This document shows, in pieces, positions 1 to 9,010 of a DNA stretch of 38,059 nt. Source of the DNA: Haliea sp. Its GTDB lineage: Bacteria; Pseudomonadota; Gammaproteobacteria; Pseudomonadales; Halieaceae. Under the pieces are notes generated by a model. The model was given only the letters and a program-made list of their open reading frames with translations, had not been told where the DNA came from and did not search any database. Every line of letters begins with the position of its first letter. Within the stretch, counting starts at the first letter, position 1. The translations under genes and the position numbers were made by a program. The stretch spans positions 1 through 38,059 of the forward strand of contig PKDD01000048.1 of NCBI GenBank assembly GCA_002862465.1. Reading direction: 5' to 3'.

Positions 1-170
1 TTTTGCTCAGCATCCATTAAGGTCTGCTGTGCTTGGCGGATCAGCTTGATACCTTGCTCAAAAGCATTAAAGGAATCCTCAAGCGATGACTGCTCGTCCT
101 CCAGTGTGAGAATCGTGGCCTCTAGTTGGGCGACGGTTGCTTCTATATCGAGTTTCTTAGTCTTGGCCAT
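1..170 (-). CDS. xseB: Exodeoxyribonuclease VII small subunit (partial)
   Basis: This is the N-terminal 56 residues of the small subunit of exonuclease VII, which degrades single-stranded DNA with XseA in the cytoplasm. The ATG is at 170-168 and the frame stays open to the window edge, so the C-terminus is missing. The visible part has the family pattern: a short basic start (MAKTKK), then a helical region containing LEDSFNAFEQGIKLIRQAQ, typical of XseB coiled-coil subunits. It lies 96 nt downstream of dxs on the same strand. A possible promoter of its own lies in that gap. In E. coli the order is xseB-ispA-dxs; here xseB follows dxs. Confidence 0.9.
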   Translation of the reverse strand, partial: MAKTKKLDIEATVAQLEATILTLEDEQSSLEDSFNAFEQGIKLIRQAQQTLMDAEQ

Positions 171-221
171 AATTTTTTACCTGTGTTGAAAATGCGTCCG
201 AAGCGTGAGTACGAAGCTGAA

Positions 222-251
222 ATTGTATCGGTTTCTGAGTTGGGGTGTGTA
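222..251 (-). promoter_or_regulatory. Putative sigma70 promoter of xseB
   Basis: Reading leftward, TACACA (251-246) and TACAAT (227-222) are separated by 18 nt and lie about 50 nt upstream of the xseB start, in the dxs-xseB gap. The match is moderate and read by eye only; read-through from dxs is equally possible. Confidence 0.3.
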
Positions 252-266
252 TTCGCAGCGCAGGGT

Positions 267-2195
267 TTAAAGACCTAGGTGTTGTGTAATCGGAGCGCAT
301 GCAGAGACACTAGTCAACTTAGTTTTTATGGCATGTGCTATGCCTGGCCCATCAAGTCCAATCCACGCATGTTGTTCATCGGATGCTCCATGTTCGATAA
401 ATTGGTCGGGAATGCCGAGATTAAGTACGCCCACTGACAGATTTTGTTCGACCAGACATTGGTTGACGCCAGAACCGGCTCCTCCACTAATGGCGTTATC
501 TTCCAGCGTCACTAGCAAATCATATTCGGCGGCGAGCGCTTCGATCATTTTGGTATCTAAGGGCTTCACCCAACGCATGTCCACCACCGCAGCATTCAAT
601 TGGTCGGCGGCTAGCAGCGCTTCCGACAACAAGGCGCCAAAGTTCAAAATGGCGACTTGTTTCCCACGACGCACCTCTCGTGCTTTACCAATGGGCATTT
701 GGGATAACTCATCAGCAATCAAGGCGTGAGGGCCCGTTCCCCGTGGATAGCGAATGGCTGCTGGTCCAAGGTACTGATACGCGGTGTAAAGCATCTGTCG
801 GCACTCATTTTCATCAGAGGGTGCGCCAATGACCATGTTAGGGATACAGCGCAGGTAACTTAGGTCAAAGGCGCCATGGTGCGTTGGGCCGTCTTCTCCC
901 ACTAGACCGGCTCTATCGATGCCGAAGGTGACATCAAGGTCTTGCAGGGCAATATCGTGAATTAACTGGTCGTAGCCGCGCTGTAGAAAAGTGGAATAGA
1001 TGGCGACCACGGGTTTCAGCCCATCACAGGCCATGCCCGCGGCCATCGTCAGCGCATGCTGCTCGGCGATGGCGACATCGTAATAGCGGTCGGGGAAGCG
1101 CTTGGCAAATTCCACCATGCCTGAGCCCTCGCACATGGCGGGTGTGATGCCCACTAGGCGGTTGTCGCGCTCTGCCATATCGCATAGCCACCGCCCGAAC
1201 ACCGCTTGGTATTTAGGCCCAATGGGCTTGGCCGACGTAATAGCTGCCAGCGTTCCCTTCGGCTTCACCTCAATCTTGTTGACAGCATGGTAGCCAACGG
1301 GGTCTTGTTCGGCGGGTTGGAAGCCCTTGCCTTTCATCGTGCGGATGTGCAGGAATTGCGGTCCCTCTAGGTCTTTCATATTCTCCAAAGTTTGAAGTAA
1401 CCCCGGGAGGTCGTGGCCGTCTAGTGGCCCAATATAGTGAAAGCCTAGTTCCTCGAACAGAGTTCCCGGGGCGACCATGCCCTTCAGATGTTCCTCTGTG
1501 CGCTTGGCTAACTCCCAGGCAGGTTGAATTTTTTGAAGGACTCTCTTCGAGCCTTTGCGCATGGAGATATAAAATTTGCTTGCCCAAATTTTTGCAAAGT
1601 AAGTTGCAAGCCCGCCTTTATTGTGTCCGATGGACATTTGGTTGTCGTTGAGGATGACCAGCATATTGGGCCGCTCGTGGCCCGCATGCGCGAGTGCCTC
1701 AATGGCCATGCCTCCGGTAATGGCGCCATCGCCTATAACGGCGACGACTTTGCGATTAATGCCCTGCTGTCTTGCCGCTAGCGCCATGCCCATGGCAGCG
1801 GAAATGCTGGTCGAGGAATGTCCCACACCAAAGGTGTCATATTCACTCTCCGTGCGCTTGGGAAACCCTGCCAGCCCGTCGGCTTGACGCATACTGTGCA
1901 TTTTTCCTCGCCGGCCAGTGATAATTTTGTGGGGATAGGTCTGATGACCCACATCCCAGACAATACGATCATGGGGTGTGTTATAGACATGGTGCAGAGC
2001 GACGGTGAGTTCGATCACGCCCAAACCTGCCCCAAAATGTCCACCCGTCTGACCCACGCTATAGAGCAGGAAAGTCCTCAGTTCGTCTGATAGTTGCATC
2101 AGTTGCAACGTGCTGAATGCATGCAAGGAATCCCCCTGCTCAATTCTGTCCAGCAGTGGGGTGTCAGGTGGAATGGTTGGAAGATCTGAAAGCAT
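267..2195 (-). CDS. dxs: 1-deoxy-D-xylulose-5-phosphate synthase
   Basis: Dxs condenses pyruvate and glyceraldehyde 3-phosphate to DXP, the first step of the MEP isoprenoid pathway and a precursor for thiamine and pyridoxal synthesis. The 642-residue protein has full family length. It shows the His-containing [11 protein letters not shown] segment (81-91), the thiamine-diphosphate motif GDGA (155-158) with NDNQMSI (183-189), the catalytic Glu within [13 protein letters not shown], and the transketolase-like [13 protein letters not shown] region. The ATG at 2195 has no obvious Shine-Dalgarno, but the next residues fit the family N-terminus. It is transcribed leftward toward xseB; ispA, often present in this neighbourhood, is not between them. 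Confidence 0.97.
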   Translation of the reverse strand: MLSDLPTIPPDTPLLDRIEQGDSLHAFSTLQLMQLSDELRTFLLYSVGQTGGHFGAGLGVIELTVALHHVYNTPHDRIVWDVGHQTYPHKIITGRRGKMHSMRQADGLAGFPKRTESEYDTFGVGHSSTSISAAMGMALAARQQGINRKVVAVIGDGAITGGMAIEALAHAGHERPNMLVILNDNQMSIGHNKGGLATYFAKIWASKFYISMRKGSKRVLQKIQPAWELAKRTEEHLKGMVAPGTLFEELGFHYIGPLDGHDLPGLLQTLENMKDLEGPQFLHIRTMKGKGFQPAEQDPVGYHAVNKIEVKPKGTLAAITSAKPIGPKYQAVFGRWLCDMAERDNRLVGITPAMCEGSGMVEFAKRFPDRYYDVAIAEQHALTMAAGMACDGLKPVVAIYSTFLQRGYDQLIHDIALQDLDVTFGIDRAGLVGEDGPTHHGAFDLSYLRCIPNMVIGAPSDENECRQMLYTAYQYLGPAAIRYPRGTGPHALIADELSQMPIGKAREVRRGKQVAILNFGALLSEALLAADQLNAAVVDMRWVKPLDTKMIEALAAEYDLLVTLEDNAISGGAGSGVNQCLVEQNLSVGVLNLGIPDQFIEHGASDEQHAWIGLDGPGIAHAIKTKLTSVSACAPITQHLGL

Positions 2196-2365
2196 GGCGT
2201 AATTCTAGCGCATCCTAGCGTAAAAGTGGGAGTTGCCTAGTTGAACAGTGCCTAGATTTTAGACGCTGGCCCCTCCCAGCCCGCCAGTAGGCAAAACAGG
2301 TCCTCTCTGCATCCGGAGACTGCGGCAGTGATACCGCGATACAGGAAGACAAAGGACGTTTTTCC

Positions 2366-2770
2366 CTAGGAGGAATAGCCTTTGAAGTTGTGTATTTGCC
2401 GGCGCTGTTTCTTCGTAGGTCTGTGAACTGAGCGTTCTATCATGCCCGCCGCAGATTTGCGATCCAGCGCCTCCTTTTCGCGCCTGGCAACGCTTTCAGG
2501 TGTCTCATCATAGAGTAACTGCGCCTCGGATGCGCCGCGACGCTGGTCACTAAGTTGTTTTATTCGCACCACCTTTTCATCCCAGCCCTGACGTATTTGC
2601 AGGGTGTCACCTGCGGAGATTTCCTTTGACACTTTTACGCGTTGGCCGTTCAAATGCACTTTGCCGCCGTCGATAGCTGCTTTGGCAAGGCTACGTGTCT
2701 TAAAAAAGCGCGCCGCCCACAGCCATTTATCCAGACGCACTCTGGAATTTTGATCATTGGGGGCCTTCAT
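2366..2770 (-). CDS. hslR: Heat shock protein 15, S4-domain ribosome rescue factor
   Basis: Hsp15 binds 50S subunits carrying stalled nascent chains and helps recycle them after heat stress. The 134-residue protein begins with the S4 RNA-binding domain (about residues 10-65: VRLDKWLWAARFFKTRSLA, then GGKVHLNGQRVK) and ends with a basic tail (RPTKKQRRQIHNFKGY) typical of HslR. Its start overlaps the end of yrfG by 4 nt, indicating translational coupling. The same pair occurs in E. coli, where hslO follows. Here hslO is absent, and a 170-nt gap and then dxs come next. Confidence 0.93.
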   Translation of the reverse strand: MKAPNDQNSRVRLDKWLWAARFFKTRSLAKAAIDGGKVHLNGQRVKVSKEISAGDTLQIRQGWDEKVVRIKQLSDQRRGASEAQLLYDETPESVARREKEALDRKSAAGMIERSVHRPTKKQRRQIHNFKGYSS

Positions 2771-3432
2771 GCTTCAGAGCCGTGTGGCATAATTTCATCG
2801 AAATGGTGAATCCCGCGAAAGCGCGTATCGCTGCGCTTCTGGCGTTGGCTGTCCGGCTGCAGCAAGGTCAGCAAATGGGCGATTCCATATTGTTGCGCGC
2901 TGGCCAGAACCTCTTCGGTATCATCGATTAGCAGGGTGCGGGAAGGATCGAAGGAGTGCAGTTGTTGCAACCTGTGCCAGAAATCTTGATCCTCTTTCGG
3001 TGCGAGTAAATCGTGTGAGACTACTATGCGATCGAACCATTGGGTTATGTCAATATTATCCATCTTAATTTCCAGTGTTTCGCGGTGTGCATTGGTAACC
3101 ATTAACACGTCCCGATGACTGTTGTGCAATTGGGTGAGAAATTCTATAGCAAACGGTCGGATGCTGATCATGTGCTGCAGTTCCCGTTTTACTGCAGCAA
3201 TGTCTATAGCTAGGCGCTGCGACCAGTGATCAAGGCTGTACCACTGCAAAGTCCCCTGCTCGGCACAGCATTCACCGAACAAATGGGCGTTCGATTCCTC
3301 GTTCGATATGTTATGCCGCGCAGCGTAGATGCGCGGCAGGTGCTCGCTCCAAAAATAGTTGTCGAAGTGGAGGTCCAGCAGGGTGCCATCCATGTCCAGT
3401 AATACAGTGTCGATACAGCTCCAGTTAATCAT
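2767..3432 (-). CDS. yrfG: HAD-family GMP/IMP nucleotidase
   Basis: This 221-residue HAD hydrolase matches YrfG, which dephosphorylates purine nucleoside monophosphates. The four HAD motifs are visible: DMDGT (13-17) with the nucleophile Asp, the Thr of LMVTNAH, the Lys of APKEDQDFW, and the acidic LLIDDTEEVL. The segment between motif I and the cap (FDNYFWSEHLPRIYAARH) is typical of YrfG rather than of phosphoglycolate phosphatases. It overlaps hslR by 4 nt and is divergent from cysQ. In several gammaproteobacteria nudE lies between yrfG and cysQ; it is missing here. Confidence 0.9.
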   Translation of the reverse strand: MINWSCIDTVLLDMDGTLLDLHFDNYFWSEHLPRIYAARHNISNEESNAHLFGECCAEQGTLQWYSLDHWSQRLAIDIAAVKRELQHMISIRPFAIEFLTQLHNSHRDVLMVTNAHRETLEIKMDNIDITQWFDRIVVSHDLLAPKEDQDFWHRLQQLHSFDPSRTLLIDDTEEVLASAQQYGIAHLLTLLQPDSQRQKRSDTRFRGIHHFDEIMPHGSEA

Positions 3433-3546
3433 GCGTTGTTCTCGGGCTCCACCTTTGGACTGTTATTTACCGATGGCAATCATTATGCCTTTTTTTGCTT
3501 CTGTTAGCAGAGTTTACACGTTCAGAGGCTAGGCAGTGGTATATTG

Positions 3547-4416
3547 ATGCCTATGGTAAATATGATTAAACAACAGGATTTAAACCAGTGGGTGGCGCCA
3601 TTACTCGAGTTGTGCCTCGAGGCGGGTCAGGCCATTTGTGAGCATTACCGCGATCCGGCAGCCACTGATTACCAGTCCAAACAGGATAATTCACCGCTAA
3701 CGCTTGCTGACCTTGCCTCTCATGCAATACTGCAGGCTGGGTTGATCTCTTTGGATGCAACTGTGCCAGTGCTGTCGGAAGAGTCTGCGCCGGCTGATAT
3801 TACGCACCGCCGTCAGTGGCCCCGCTATTGGCTAATTGATCCTCTCGATGGCACCAAAGAATTTTTGGCAAGGACGGGCGATTTCACTATCAATATTGCC
3901 CTTATCGAGAACCACCGCCCCACCCTGGGCCTCTTGTATTTACCGTTAGAACGGGTTGCCTATGTCGGGATTCCGGGTCAACTGGCAGCAACGTACAGTG
4001 CCATCGGAGAGGATGGTTGGTCGGTTTGCGAACTGGCATCACCTCTGCTGCAGTCAGATCAGCCCCTCGTGGTATTAGCGAGTCGACGCCATGCGGGTGA
4101 GCGCCTACAAAACTGCCTGGACTGGGTGGAAAAGAATTGGCCGTGCGTGTCTAGAAGTAATATGGGTAGCGCCTTGAAATTCTGTTACATGGCAAGAGGG
4201 CAGGGGGATTTCTATCCGCGTTTCGCGCCCTGTTGTGAATGGGACACGGCAGCGGGTCAGGCTCTATTGGAAGCGGTTGGGGGTTGCATAGTGCAGTTAA
4301 ACGGAGAACCGCTGCGCTATAATCGTAGTGATTCACTCTATAGTCCGCCCTTTTACGCCATAGCTGATAATGCGCATCCACTGTGGGCGCGATTGCTACA
4401 GGCGAACTTATATTAG
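3547..4416 (+). CDS. cysQ: 3'(2'),5'-bisphosphate nucleotidase
   Basis: CysQ hydrolyses 3'-phosphoadenosine 5'-phosphate to AMP, removing the by-product of sulfate assimilation. It belongs to the Mg-dependent inositol monophosphatase superfamily. Visible metal-site motifs, numbered from a TTG one codon earlier, are LSEES (78-82), DPLDGTKEF (99-107) and WDTAAG (233-238). Candidate starts are TTG 3544 and ATG 3547, 3553 and 3562. None has a strong Shine-Dalgarno, so the exact start is uncertain; ATG 3547 is used here. The gene is divergent from yrfG across about 110 nt. Confidence 0.93.
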   Translation: MPMVNMIKQQDLNQWVAPLLELCLEAGQAICEHYRDPAATDYQSKQDNSPLTLADLASHAILQAGLISLDATVPVLSEESAPADITHRRQWPRYWLIDPLDGTKEFLARTGDFTINIALIENHRPTLGLLYLPLERVAYVGIPGQLAATYSAIGEDGWSVCELASPLLQSDQPLVVLASRRHAGERLQNCLDWVEKNWPCVSRSNMGSALKFCYMARGQGDFYPRFAPCCEWDTAAGQALLEAVGGCIVQLNGEPLRYNRSDSLYSPPFYAIADNAHPLWARLLQANLY

Positions 4417-4511
4417 TGCGTTTGTGGCCATTACTACGCTTGTGTCAGCGTTCCCTCAGGGTATAGAGTGACACTACTCGCAAAAATAACATTGGCACTG
4501 CAAAATACCTG

Positions 4512-4757
4512 ATGAATGAGCCACCTGACAACGGCGTCCCTGATGACGCTGAAGCCGCAAACGAACTAGTGACGCCCAGTATGCGCTTGCTGAACTTGCA
4601 AACCAAACATCGCGCGCTGGATGCTGAGATAAAAGAACTGCATGGTTTTCCCTATCAAAATCAGATTTTGCTGCAGCGGTTAAAAAAAGAAAAGCTGCGC
4701 CTCAAGGACGCCATTAGCCGGCTTAAAGACGATATGATCCCTGATCTCAACGCCTGA
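4512..4757 (+). CDS. DUF465 (YdcH-like) small coiled-coil protein
   Basis: An 81-residue protein with a short acidic N-terminus and a two-helix region (LLNLQTKHRALDAEIKEL, then LQRLKKEKLRLKDAISRLKDD) that matches the DUF465/YdcH family. These small cytoplasmic proteins are widespread in proteobacteria and have no firm function. It follows cysQ by 95 nt and is convergent with ogt. No clear Shine-Dalgarno precedes the ATG. Confidence 0.85.
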   Translation: MNEPPDNGVPDDAEAANELVTPSMRLLNLQTKHRALDAEIKELHGFPYQNQILLQRLKKEKLRLKDAISRLKDDMIPDLNA

Positions 4758-4775
4758 AAGTTGTATCAAGCACTG

Positions 4776-5264
4776 TCAGTAAACCGTTCTTCTGGCAGCA
4801 AAATGTGTGCGGCGTGTTTCGAGTTGCAATAGAGCCCTCTTAGTCGCCAGTCCGCCTGCGAACCCAGTCAGGCTGCCATTACTGCCGATAACTCGGTGGC
4901 AGGGCACTACAATGGGAAGTGGGTTGCGACCGCTGGCAGCTCCTACCGCTCGCGCTGCGGATGGATTGCCGATATTGTGAGCGATATCTCTATAACTGCG
5001 CAACTGGCCGTATGCAATGCCAGTGAGGGCCTCCCAGACAGCTTGTTGAAAGGAAGTACCTGTCGTGGCCAATGGCAATTCAAAACGCTGTCGCTTACCA
5101 GCAAAGTAATCGGTCATTTGTTGGGCGCAATTGACCAATACGAGATCTGAGGTTTCAATAGCACCGACTTCATATTGCCCTTCGAATTCAACCTTTATTA
5201 GCTGCGTACCGTTCGAAGCCAGTCGCAATGTGCCAATCGGAGTGCTCAGATGTTGATAATTCAT
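4776..5264 (-). CDS. ogt: Methylated-DNA--protein-cysteine methyltransferase
   Basis: This suicide enzyme removes O6-alkyl groups from guanine in DNA by transfer to its own cysteine. The chosen ATG (5264) gives 162 residues starting MNYQHLSTPIGTL, the usual start for Ogt. The frame is open upstream to a TTG at 5309 and includes an ATG at 5285, but those residues do not fit the family. The helix-turn-helix region (YRDIAHNIGNPSAARAVG) leads into the active-site PCHRV motif (Cys122) and the C-terminal GFAGGL. No Ada-type N-terminal domain is present. It is convergent with the DUF465 gene. Confidence 0.93.
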   Translation of the reverse strand: MNYQHLSTPIGTLRLASNGTQLIKVEFEGQYEVGAIETSDLVLVNCAQQMTDYFAGKRQRFELPLATTGTSFQQAVWEALTGIAYGQLRSYRDIAHNIGNPSAARAVGAASGRNPLPIVVPCHRVIGSNGSLTGFAGGLATKRALLQLETRRTHFAARRTVY

Positions 5265-5483
5265 CGGCTCAAGTATTTGTGGCATCAAACGACCGGCTAA
5301 ACGCAGCAACGTGAAACATCGGTTGAGATCTTGATGGGTGAGTTTTCGAGGAAAGCATCAATCACTATGGTACCTAAAACAGCGTTAAGAACAGTAATAA
5401 TAGGCTTATCGTGCTAGATGCACTATTCGCCGTCGGTCTGACATAAACGCTCATATAGGGCTGCGTTATGATCCTTAGGCTAT

Positions 5484-5489
5484 TATAAT
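5484..5489 (+). promoter_or_regulatory. Perfect -10 hexamer upstream of the DUF2959 gene
   Basis: TATAAT lies 48 nt before the ATG at 5538, in the 270-nt divergent gap after ogt. No good -35 is visible at 16-18 nt, so the promoter may be weak or activator-dependent. I see nothing else clear in this gap. Confidence 0.35.
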
Positions 5490-5537
5490 ACAAGAGTGGA
5501 ATAAAGCACCGAGTGCGGTGTGTGACAAGAGAGACTG

Positions 5538-6170
5538 ATGCTTAGATTATTGTTGCCTGTATTATTGTTGCTTATCGTGGTATTTCTGCCCTCCGCGTAT
5601 GCAGCCTCGCAAACGGCGAATATTCACAGGTTGGATTCATTGCGAGAGCAGGTGGAGGTGTCAGTTAGAGCTCAGCAAGGGTTGGTCGAGCAGTTGCTCT
5701 TGGATCAGAAAACACTGTTAGCGTTGGGCCGCGCTGCCGGCGACGATCTGCAACCCATCTTCGTTGATGCATTTAAGGATTACCGCGATTCGGTTGAATC
5801 CGCTGTGTCGGTCAGCGGTGCTGTTGCTGCAGTGAATCAGACGGCTATGAGGCTGTTTGAGGCGTGGCGAGATGAAATTGGCTACCTCGCAGATGCTAGC
5901 TTGAAAGCTGACAGTGAAAGCGAATTTGCGGCGAGTTGGCAGCGCTATCAGGCGGTGATGAAGTCACTGGAAAAATCTGAGGGTATGATCGACCCAGTGT
6001 TGGCTGAGCTGAGACAGTTTTTAATCCACTTCAAATACGCGTTAGATGAAGCTTCAATAGCGTCGCGTGGAGCAGAGTTAACGAACACGGACAATAATAT
6101 TACAGCATTGATCAATGCGCTAAACGCGTCAGTGGTCAGGTCTAAAGACTTCCTGAAGGTGTCGCAGTGA
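5538..6170 (+). CDS. DUF2959 secreted or lipid-associated protein
   Basis: A 210-residue protein with a hydrophobic signal peptide (residues 1-22, likely cleaved after SAYA). The mature part is nearly all helical. Its C-terminal half (LFEAWRDEIGYLADASL, MIDPVLAELRQFL, ALDEASIAS) matches the DUF2959 family, whose function is unknown. No lipobox cysteine is seen, so a soluble periplasmic location is most likely. It lies 16 nt upstream of the membrane hydroxylase at 6187 and is probably co-transcribed with it. Confidence 0.8.
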   Translation: MLRLLLPVLLLLIVVFLPSAYAASQTANIHRLDSLREQVEVSVRAQQGLVEQLLLDQKTLLALGRAAGDDLQPIFVDAFKDYRDSVESAVSVSGAVAAVNQTAMRLFEAWRDEIGYLADASLKADSESEFAASWQRYQAVMKSLEKSEGMIDPVLAELRQFLIHFKYALDEASIASRGAELTNTDNNITALINALNASVVRSKDFLKVSQ

Positions 6171-6186
6171 ATATAGGCATTAGTTT

Positions 6187-7425
6187 ATGAATCTTGTTAT
6201 TTATGCAATTCCATTTTTTATGCTTGCCATTGTGCTGGAGCTAATTTATGGGTGGCTTAAACAACGTAATACCTATCGTCTGAACGACAGCATCAGCAGT
6301 CTGTTTCTGGGTATCCTGAGTCAAGCGATGCGGTTTGTTACTTTGGGCGTCGGTGGCGTTATCTATTACTTGATCACCAAACATTTTTCTACGCCGTTAA
6401 TGGATCCGAGTCATTGGACCACTTGGATTGTGGCCATGATATTTTACGATTTCTGTTACTACTGGCTCCATCGTATGGGCCACGAACGGACAATTTTGTG
6501 GGCGGCTCATGTGGCGCATCATCAGAGTGAGGACTACAACCTAACGACGGCTCTAAGGCAGACCAGTACTGGCTTTTTATTCGGCTGGGTGTTTTTTGTT
6601 CCGATGTATATGCTGGGTATTCCTGCAGAAGTAGTGGTCACCGTGGGTTCCATCAATCTGATTTATCAGTTTTGGGTGCACACAGAACATATTCCCAAAC
6701 TGGGTTGGTTTGAATGGTTTTTTGTTTCGCCTTCCAATCACCGGGTGCATCACGCCCAAAATGACGTCTATATGGATCGCAATTATGGTGGCCTTTTTAT
6801 CATTTGGGATCGCCTGTTTGGAACATTTCAGGAAGAGCGGATAAGCGATCCTGTTGTATTTGGTATTCGGGGTGCTCTGAACAGTTGGAGCCCGGTAAAA
6901 GCGCTAACGCATGTCTACAAGGATATGGCTAAAGACAGTTGGGATACCGCCCATTGGCGTGACAAGCTGAGAGTCTGGGTGGCTCGCACCGGCTGGAGGC
7001 CAGCGGACGTTGCGGTTCAGTTTCCGCGTGAAAAGACCGACCTAAGTGATTTTAAGCGCTATGATCCGAAAGTAAGTCGGCTAGTGGCGGCATATTGTTT
7101 TTTCCAATTGGTGTCGGTCGGTTTGCTGCTTGGCGCGATGCAAAGCACAGAACTTGCTTACTGGCACGGCGTTGCAGGCTGGACAGTATTGCTCGCGACA
7201 GCCATCACCACAGCGCTATGGCTTGAGGGCGGAGCGCCTAATGATTTGAGTCTGTGGGAATTGCTCCGTCTGGGCGCTCTGGGCTTGTTGGTGTTGTTAT
7301 TTTGGAGCAAAGGCGTGAGTCTCAGTGCTATGATTCCGATTTTAATTTATGCGGGTTTGAACGCGTTGTTTCTGTTATTTTTGCTCCGTCCGCACCCACT
7401 GTATGGTGCAAAGCTTTCCCGCTAA
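6187..7425 (+). CDS. Sterol desaturase/fatty acid hydroxylase superfamily membrane protein, alkylglycerol-monooxygenase-like
   Basis: A 412-residue integral membrane di-iron oxygenase. The His clusters expected for the family are present: HRMGH (95-99), HVAHH (108-112), HTEH (165-168) and HRVHH (185-189), flanked by hydrophobic segments at the N-terminus. A second set of membrane segments follows in the C-terminal third. The order and spacing, with NLTTALRQT after the second box, resemble alkylglycerol monooxygenase (TMEM195-type) proteins, which cleave ether lipids. Substrate specificity is an inference. It follows the DUF2959 gene by 16 nt, and its stop is only 5 nt from the convergent yaeQ stop. 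Confidence 0.85.
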   Translation: MNLVIYAIPFFMLAIVLELIYGWLKQRNTYRLNDSISSLFLGILSQAMRFVTLGVGGVIYYLITKHFSTPLMDPSHWTTWIVAMIFYDFCYYWLHRMGHERTILWAAHVAHHQSEDYNLTTALRQTSTGFLFGWVFFVPMYMLGIPAEVVVTVGSINLIYQFWVHTEHIPKLGWFEWFFVSPSNHRVHHAQNDVYMDRNYGGLFIIWDRLFGTFQEERISDPVVFGIRGALNSWSPVKALTHVYKDMAKDSWDTAHWRDKLRVWVARTGWRPADVAVQFPREKTDLSDFKRYDPKVSRLVAAYCFFQLVSVGLLLGAMQSTELAYWHGVAGWTVLLATAITTALWLEGGAPNDLSLWELLRLGALGLLVLLFWSKGVSLSAMIPILIYAGLNALFLLFLLRPHPLYGAKLSR

Positions 7426-7430
7426 GCGCC

Positions 7431-7973
7431 TCAATTATTCTGGCACAGTAATATGGGTTCTACACTGGTAGCGTTGCTGCCATTGTCCAGATACAAGGTT
7501 CCACCCACGATGCTGACATTCAACTGCACCGTGCGATTGAGCAGGTCTGCCGCGGCTTGAATCTCAGTCCAGTCCAGCAGCCACACCTGCAAATGCGGTA
7601 GTGCGCTGATTGCCGCTTGGTTTAATGTCCACCACGTTGCTGTGCTTTTGGCGAACGCGTAGACGCTGACCTGACGGGCTCGACCGCAAGCTTTGCGCAG
7701 GCGAAGTTCCTCTGGATGGCCTATTTCTATCCACTGCTGAATTTCCCCACTGTCGCTGTGGATCCACAAGTCTGGCTCATCGGCAGTGGAAATGCCTTTG
7801 GTAAATTCAAGCCCTCGTGCGCAGTTCAAGCAGTAAGCCATTAGTCTAACCATCATGCGCTCCAGCGTTTCTGACGGGTGCTTGGCGACAGTCAGGGACA
7901 AAGCCTCATAGCAATTGCGATCACTATCGGCTAGTTCGATCTGGGCTTTATAGATGGTCGGTTTCAGTGCCAT
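7431..7973 (-). CDS. yaeQ: YaeQ family protein
   Basis: A 180-residue YaeQ protein, which has a PD-(D/E)xK nuclease-like fold and no settled function. Recognised from the N-terminus (MALKPTIYKAQIELADSDRNCYE), the segment HPSETLERMMVRLMAYCLNCA, and EPDLWIHSDSGEIQQWIEIGHPEELRLRKA region containing the conserved acidic and Gln-Trp residues. Length is normal for the family. It is a single gene, convergent with the upstream hydroxylase, with 128 nt separating its start from the end of liuE. Confidence 0.92.
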   Translation of the reverse strand: MALKPTIYKAQIELADSDRNCYEALSLTVAKHPSETLERMMVRLMAYCLNCARGLEFTKGISTADEPDLWIHSDSGEIQQWIEIGHPEELRLRKACGRARQVSVYAFAKSTATWWTLNQAAISALPHLQVWLLDWTEIQAAADLLNRTVQLNVSIVGGTLYLDNGSNATSVEPILLCQNN

Positions 7974-8083
7974 TGTTAGAGTCTGTCCTTGGATTATGCC
8001 TAGAGCATACGGTATTTCCTAAGCCGTGTACGCTAGCGGCACAGCGACAGGCTCGAGTAGGCGTGCAGGGGCGCACAGTGGCG

Positions 8084-8102
8084 AGTGCTGCAGCGCAGCA
8101 CT
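8084..8102. repeat. Perfect inverted repeat after liuE
   Basis: AGTGCTGC and GCAGCACT (8 bp each) are separated by AGC, starting at the last base of the liuE stop codon. A strong hairpin is expected, but there is no T-run on either side. It may be a non-canonical terminator or a 3'-end stabiliser for the liu transcript. Confidence 0.5.
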
Positions 8103-9004
8103 TATTGCCCTGCGAGGCGTGCTCGCGCTACGGCAGATGAGTTGCTCCTGCCGAGAGTCGCCGAAATTCGGCTCCCCGCTGCAGTTAGTAGGTTCAGATC
8201 AATACCGGTTGCGATACCCATGCCATCGAGCATGTAGACTACATCTTCGGTGGCGACATTGCCGGAGGCGCCGGGAGCGTAAGGACAGCCACCGAGCCCG
8301 GCGACGGAAGCGTCAATCGTGTGGATGCCATGTTGCAGTGCGATTAGGATATTGCTGAGCGCCTGGCCATAGGTGTCGTGGCAGTGCACGGCCAACTGAT
8401 TTGGGTCAAAGCGTGTGAGTAAAACATTGAGCAGGCGTTGCATGCTGCCCGCATTGCCAACGCCAATGGTGTCGCCCAATGAGACCTCATAACACCCCAT
8501 CTCGAACAACTGGGCAGAAACCTCTGCGACGTTCTGCGGCGATATGTCGCCCTCGTAGGGGCAACCGAGGACGCACGATACATAACCGCGCACCGGGATA
8601 TTGTGGCGCTCTGCGGCTGCCATCACTTGGCGAAAGCGCACTAGGCTCTCTTCGATGCTGCAGTTGATGTTTTTATGGGAAAAGGTCTCCGAGGCGACGG
8701 CGAAAATGGCTACTTCGTCAGCGCCGACGGCCAACGCTCGCTCAAAGCCTTGGAGGTTGGGCGTGAGGGCGCAGTAGCGGACGCCGGGACGGCGTTTAAT
8801 GCAGTTAAATACCTGTTCGCTATCAGCCATTTGCGGCACCCATTTCGGGTTCACAAAACTGCCTGCCTCAATATAGGAGTGACCGGCATGGGTCAGGTCA
8901 TCTATTAGTCGCAGCTTGGCAGCCAGCGGAATAGTTTGGGATTCACTTTGGAGGCCATCTCGGGGCCCGACTTCCACCATCTTAACTGCTGCGGGAAGGC
9001 TCAT
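8102..9004 (-). CDS. liuE: Hydroxymethylglutaryl-CoA lyase
   Basis: LiuE cleaves HMG-CoA to acetoacetate and acetyl-CoA, the last step of leucine catabolism. The 300-residue TIM-barrel enzyme shows VGPRDGLQSE (12-21, with catalytic Arg15-Asp16), the metal-binding pair HCHD (207-210), and the signature loop GGCPYAPGASGN with Cys240. It is the last gene of the operon. Its ATG lies 6 nt after the liuD stop, with AGGAG 9 nt upstream. Confidence 0.95.
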   Translation of the reverse strand: MSLPAAVKMVEVGPRDGLQSESQTIPLAAKLRLIDDLTHAGHSYIEAGSFVNPKWVPQMADSEQVFNCIKRRPGVRYCALTPNLQGFERALAVGADEVAIFAVASETFSHKNINCSIEESLVRFRQVMAAAERHNIPVRGYVSCVLGCPYEGDISPQNVAEVSAQLFEMGCYEVSLGDTIGVGNAGSMQRLLNVLLTRFDPNQLAVHCHDTYGQALSNILIALQHGIHTIDASVAGLGGCPYAPGASGNVATEDVVYMLDGMGIATGIDLNLLTAAGSRISATLGRSNSSAVARARLAGQ

Positions 9005-9010
9005 CGGTGA

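Noticed and set aside
5265-5309. TTG or ATG start extension of ogt
   Set aside because: The extra residues are not family-like and MNYQHLSTPIGTL is the expected start.
8026-8358. Plus-strand 110-codon ORF opposite liuE
   Set aside because: Arg/Cys-rich translation, antisense to a conserved gene, no ribosome-binding site.
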